Assembly (NCBI GenBank): GCA_965221815.1
Contig: OZ244915.1
Span: 62,001-126,000, forward strand
Source: JAPOXR01 sp965221815
Lineage (GTDB): Bacteria > Pseudomonadota > Alphaproteobacteria > Rhodobacterales > Rhodobacteraceae
Direction: 5' to 3'
Length of the DNA stretch: 64,000 nt
Part shown: positions 61,479-64,000 of the stretch, one piece after another
How the letters are laid out: each line of letters begins with the position of its first letter
Numbering within the stretch: position 1 is the first letter of the stretch
The notes under the pieces: model-generated
Databases searched by the model: none
Seen by the model: the letters and a program-made list of their open reading frames with translations, nothing else
Told to the model about the DNA's origin: nothing
Position numbers and translations under genes: made by a program

Positions 61479-62837
61479 ATGATGTTCGACTATGATTTAT
61501 TCGTGATCGGTGGCGGGTCAGGCGGTGTGCGTGCTGCCCGCCTCGCGGCCCAGGCCGGATTTCGGGCCGCCATTGCTGAGCAGTCGCGGATGGGCGGGAC
61601 TTGCGTCATCAGAGGGTGTGTTCCCAAAAAATTGATGGTGAATGCTGCAGATTTTTCTGATTCATTCAGGGATTCGGCCGGTTTTGGCTGGTCGGTTGGA
61701 AAATCCCGATTCAACTGGACGCAGTTTCGGCATGCGAAAGATCGGGAGATCAGCAGACTTTCATGCCTCTATCAGGAAAATCTGACCAAAGCGGGTGTGA
61801 CCATATTCCTGGAACGTGCAGTTTTCGAGGATGCGCATTCATTGCGTCTGTCCGATGGTCAAAAAAAATCGGCAAAAACGATCCTGGTTGCCACGGGGGG
61901 GCGTCCATACCTGCCGCAACTTCCCAATATCGGGCTCGCTGCAACGTCAGATGACATGTTTCTTCTCGATGAACTGCCGCAGCGAATTCTGGTGGTCGGC
62001 GGCGGCTATATTGCTTGTGAATTTTCCACGATTCTCAATGGTTTAGGATGTGAGGTTACGCAATATTACCGCGGAGACCTCATCCTGCGGGGTTTTGACG
62101 ATGATATCCGGAGTCATGTCAAGCAGGCGATGGTGGCGCGCGGTGTCATCATTCAAACTGGCAGAGACCCGCGCCGGCTCGAAGAATCGGGTCGCGAGAT
62201 TGCGGTCATCGATAACCGGGGGGACACACGCCAGTTTGATCTGGTGCTTTATGCGACTGGCCGGCAACCGATGACCGAAGGTCTGGGACTCGAGAAGATC
62301 GGTATCACGCCCGGTGCGCGTGGTGAGATTCCGGTCGATGGCTATTCGCAATCGGCTGTTCCGTCAGTCTTCGCGATCGGTGACGTCACCAATCGGGTCA
62401 ACTTGACTCCTGTTGCCATTCGTGAAGCTGTCGCTTTCGTCGAGACATTATTCAAGGCCAATTCAACACCAGTTGACCATGACCTCATCCCGACAGCCGT
62501 CTTTACCCGCCCGGAGATCGGGACCGTCGGCTTGAGTGAGGCGGCGGCCAGAGATCGAGGGTACAGTCTCGAAATCTACAAGACCACATTTCGCCCGTTA
62601 GCCGCAGTGATCGCTGAACGGAATGAGCAGATATTGATGAAGCTCGTCGTCTGCGCCAGGACCCGCCGTGTCCTCGGGGCACATATGGCGGGACCGCATG
62701 CCGCTGAAATGATCCAGCTTGCCGGAGTTGCCGTCAAGATGGGGGCCACCAAGGATGATTTCGATCGCACTGTGGCTGTGCATCCGACCGCAGCTGAAGA
62801 ATGGGTCACCATGGCGGAGTCAGTTGTATTGAATTAA
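61479..62837 (+). CDS. gor: Glutathione-disulfide reductase
   Basis: Gor reduces GSSG with NADPH. The 452-residue flavoprotein has FVIGGGSGGVRAARLAAQAG, the redox disulfide GGTCVIRGCVPKKLMV, VVGGGYIACEFSTILNGLGC (NADPH domain), ATGRQPMTEGLGL, FAIGDVTNRVNLTPVAI and the dimer-interface HPTAAEEWVTM with the catalytic His and Glu. GGAAG lies before the ATG. It follows the persulfide dioxygenase-like gene by 93 bases, which fits joint use of glutathione. Confidence 0.93.
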   Translation: MMFDYDLFVIGGGSGGVRAARLAAQAGFRAAIAEQSRMGGTCVIRGCVPKKLMVNAADFSDSFRDSAGFGWSVGKSRFNWTQFRHAKDREISRLSCLYQENLTKAGVTIFLERAVFEDAHSLRLSDGQKKSAKTILVATGGRPYLPQLPNIGLAATSDDMFLLDELPQRILVVGGGYIACEFSTILNGLGCEVTQYYRGDLILRGFDDDIRSHVKQAMVARGVIIQTGRDPRRLEESGREIAVIDNRGDTRQFDLVLYATGRQPMTEGLGLEKIGITPGARGEIPVDGYSQSAVPSVFAIGDVTNRVNLTPVAIREAVAFVETLFKANSTPVDHDLIPTAVFTRPEIGTVGLSEAAARDRGYSLEIYKTTFRPLAAVIAERNEQILMKLVVCARTRRVLGAHMAGPHAAEMIQLAGVAVKMGATKDDFDRTVAVHPTAAEEWVTMAESVVLN

Positions 62838-63305
62838 GGTCGGGTGCCCCCGATTTGTGGCTCAGACTGTAGCGCGTCAGGTCATGAAATCCTTGATCGG
62901 TCACTCATATGGCAGTTGGGGGCATGATTGCGTTTGCATTGTCAAATCACCTGCATGTTTGTCCAGATGCGAGATACCAAGTTCTCCCTTCCCTGTACCG
63001 GCTGTTTCGATCAACACAGGATCAGGCGGCGACCAACATCACACACTGAATTCGTGCCTGATTTTGTGCGAACCATTGGCATCTGCAGATAGGCCTGCAC
63101 CAGATACCGGGGGACGTTGCGGAATGGCCTCTTCAGGTCTGCGGTGAGGCCGGTCACATGTTGTCCAGCTGGCGCATGCGTTGGATCTGGGAGTCAGCAT
63201 GCCTGGGGTTGGGGCGGCTCTTCTGACATCTTCGCTGACTGTCGGCTGGCGGATTTGGGGCGCTGGATTTGTTGGGTGACGGCAATGATGGCGATGCATC
63301 CTCAC
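62838..63305. other. Gap of about 470 bp with a dispersed repeat
   Basis: No gene recognised. Bases 63030-63115 are the second copy of the repeat found at 17806-17890. GC content rises towards the macB remnant. Confidence 0.45.
63030..63115 (+). repeat. Dispersed repeat, copy 2
   Basis: Aligns with 17806-17890 through ACATCACACACT, TGATTTTGTGCGAA and a shared GACGT near the right end. In both places the repeat lies upstream of accessory DNA containing a G-run element. Confidence 0.5.
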
Positions 63306-63601
63306 TAACGGCATCTCGCTGATCGTCGGCGGCATCGGCATCATGAATATCATGCTCGTCTCCGTGGCGGAGCCTCGCCGCGACATCGCTATCCGCATGG
63401 CCATCGGCACCCGCAAATGCGATATCCTGAGCCAGTTCCTCATCGAATCCGTTATCCTCACCCTCGCCGGCGGGCCCCTCGGCCTCGCCACCACCTGAGG
63501 GAATCTGCCGCGTCTTCACCCACTGGATCTTCATGATCTCCACAATCTCCGTCGCCAGCGGCCTCGGAACCGGCCTCCTCTTCGGACTCCAGAGCGAATG
63601 A
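63306..63601 (+). pseudogene. MacB/FtsX-type ABC transporter permease remnant
   Basis: The plus-strand frame NGISLIVGGIGIMNIMLVSV, then EPRRDIAIRMAIGTRKCDIL, then QFLIESVILTLAGG matches the MacB permease segment between its transmembrane helices. It stops at TGA 63497-63499. A shifted frame continues ISVASGLGTGLLFGLQSE to TGA 63601, matching the last helix. Everything upstream, including the ATPase and periplasmic domains, is missing. Codon use (ATC/CTC-rich) differs from neighbouring core genes. Confidence 0.75.
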
Positions 63602-63621
63602 CGCCCACCACCCACTTCCCC

Positions 63622-63670
63622 TTGACAAAATCCTGAGGGGGGGGGGGGGCTTGCAACGGTTCACACTTGT
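63622..63670 (+). promoter_or_regulatory. Poly-G element (copy 3)
   Basis: TTGACA (63622-63627), AAATCCTGA, then 13 G (63637-63649). From CCCCTTGACA through TCCTGA and the G-run it matches copy 2 at 43.9 kb. Downstream, GGTTCACAC resembles GGATTCACAC of copy 2, and then similarity stops. No secreted-protein gene follows; the DNA runs into a transposase 3' end instead. Confidence 0.5.
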
Positions 63671-63680
63671 ATAGGGGATT

Positions 63681-64000
63681 TCATTCCAGTTGTTTTTCGC
63701 CGATGGCATCGCGCACCTGGATGGCCCAGTTGAGTCTCTCGAGCCCCTGCCAGACTTTTTTCACTCCGGGCAGCGGCTGGCGTTTCGTCGGGTGGGTGCC
63801 GACGAGGCGTCCGAGGTTGATGACGAAGCTCTGGATCGTGGTGATCTCGCCCCTCTCCATCCTTTCGACGCCCCTGTGGCCCTGGGCCTCCAGCAGGGTG
63901 TGGAGCAGGTGGATGTCCCTTTCGGGACAGACCTCGGTCGCCGGGGTCTCTGGACGTTCCCGCGCGCGCATGGTGATGTCGGCGACATGGCAGGCGGTGA
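63681..64000 (-). CDS. IS4-type transposase, C-terminal part (runs off window)
   Basis: The minus-strand frame is open from the window edge. It contains TIQSFVINLGRLVGTHPTKR, then QPLPGVKKVWQGLERLNWAI, ending GEKQLE. This parallels the C-terminus of the fragment at 43206 (GGLAGFHPAKRQPLPGTEKLWQGI) and Tn5/IS4-like tails. Whether the complete gene is intact beyond 64000 cannot be judged. Confidence 0.75.
   Translation of the reverse strand, partial: TACHVADITMRARERPETPATEVCPERDIHLLHTLLEAQGHRGVERMERGEITTIQSFVINLGRLVGTHPTKRQPLPGVKKVWQGLERLNWAIQVRDAIGEKQLE

Overview
The window is a chromosomal segment of an alphaproteobacterium with moderate-to-high GC. The assignment rests on gene families and neighbourhoods typical of that class: murA-DUF2948-hisD-UPF0262-phosphatase, purA-DUF2842, heparinase II/III-purH, lspA-DUF3035-M16-M16, the NDUFS4-like complex I accessory protein beside tRNA-Arg, the PHA repressor PhaR, and a (2S)-methylsuccinyl-CoA dehydrogenase of the ethylmalonyl-CoA pathway. 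I cannot name the species. It looks like an aerobic, PHA-regulating organism whose chromosome carries many decaying insertion sequences.

Layout. 1-9.2 kb (minus): 5' part of mutL, a pair of M16 peptidases, a DUF3035 lipoprotein, lspA, purH and a heparinase-like protein. 10.2-14.6 kb (plus): ctpA, rppH, a methyltransferase and an aminotransferase. 14.7-17.7 kb: a DapA-like paralogue, and an FAD oxidoreductase divergent from mnmD; these two look like a split MnmC. 17.7-20 kb: accessory DNA with a coiled-coil membrane protein, a secreted protein behind a poly-G promoter, and an IS5-type remnant. 20-30.6 kb: slt, dapA, smpB, sseA, a frameshifted acetyltransferase gene, an aminotransferase, pckA, mcd and cobB. 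30.7-36 kb: accessory genes (Uma2 nuclease, apparently inactive ADP-ribosylglycohydrolase, IS5 remnant, pRiA4b ORF-3 protein, HNH-HIT fusion) around the NDUFS4-like gene and tRNA-Arg(UCU). 36-42.2 kb: alcohol dehydrogenase, MFS and EamA transporters, a cupin and a SAF-domain oxidoreductase. 42.2-45.6 kb: a hipA pseudogene split by a 1.93-kb non-autonomous element that carries a secreted-protein gene and a truncated IS4-type transposase. 45.7-53.9 kb: kinase-like protein, the murA-hisD cluster, phaR, another transposase remnant, a class I amidotransferase, a TerB-like protein and DUF2842. 53.9-62.8 kb: purA, secG, pyrG, thiamine pyrophosphokinase, a DenD-like dehydrogenase, an ETHE1-like hydrolase and glutathione reductase. 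62.8-64 kb: macB remnant, another poly-G element and the 3' end of an IS4-type transposase.

The most interesting system is a recurring G-tract element: a TTGACA-like hexamer, 8-9 bases, a run of 12-14 G, then a possible -10. It occurs at 19.24, 43.9 and 63.64 kb. In the first two the run ends exactly 38 bases before the start codon of a small secreted Cys-containing protein with a similar leader. This resembles slipped-strand, phase-variable promoters, and one copy travels inside a mobile element. The element's insertion into hipA can be reconstructed from terminal inverted repeats, an 8-bp target duplication and the restored reading frame.

All calls are from reading sequence and recognising motifs; no database search was run. 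Start codons are best choices and several are uncertain, as noted.
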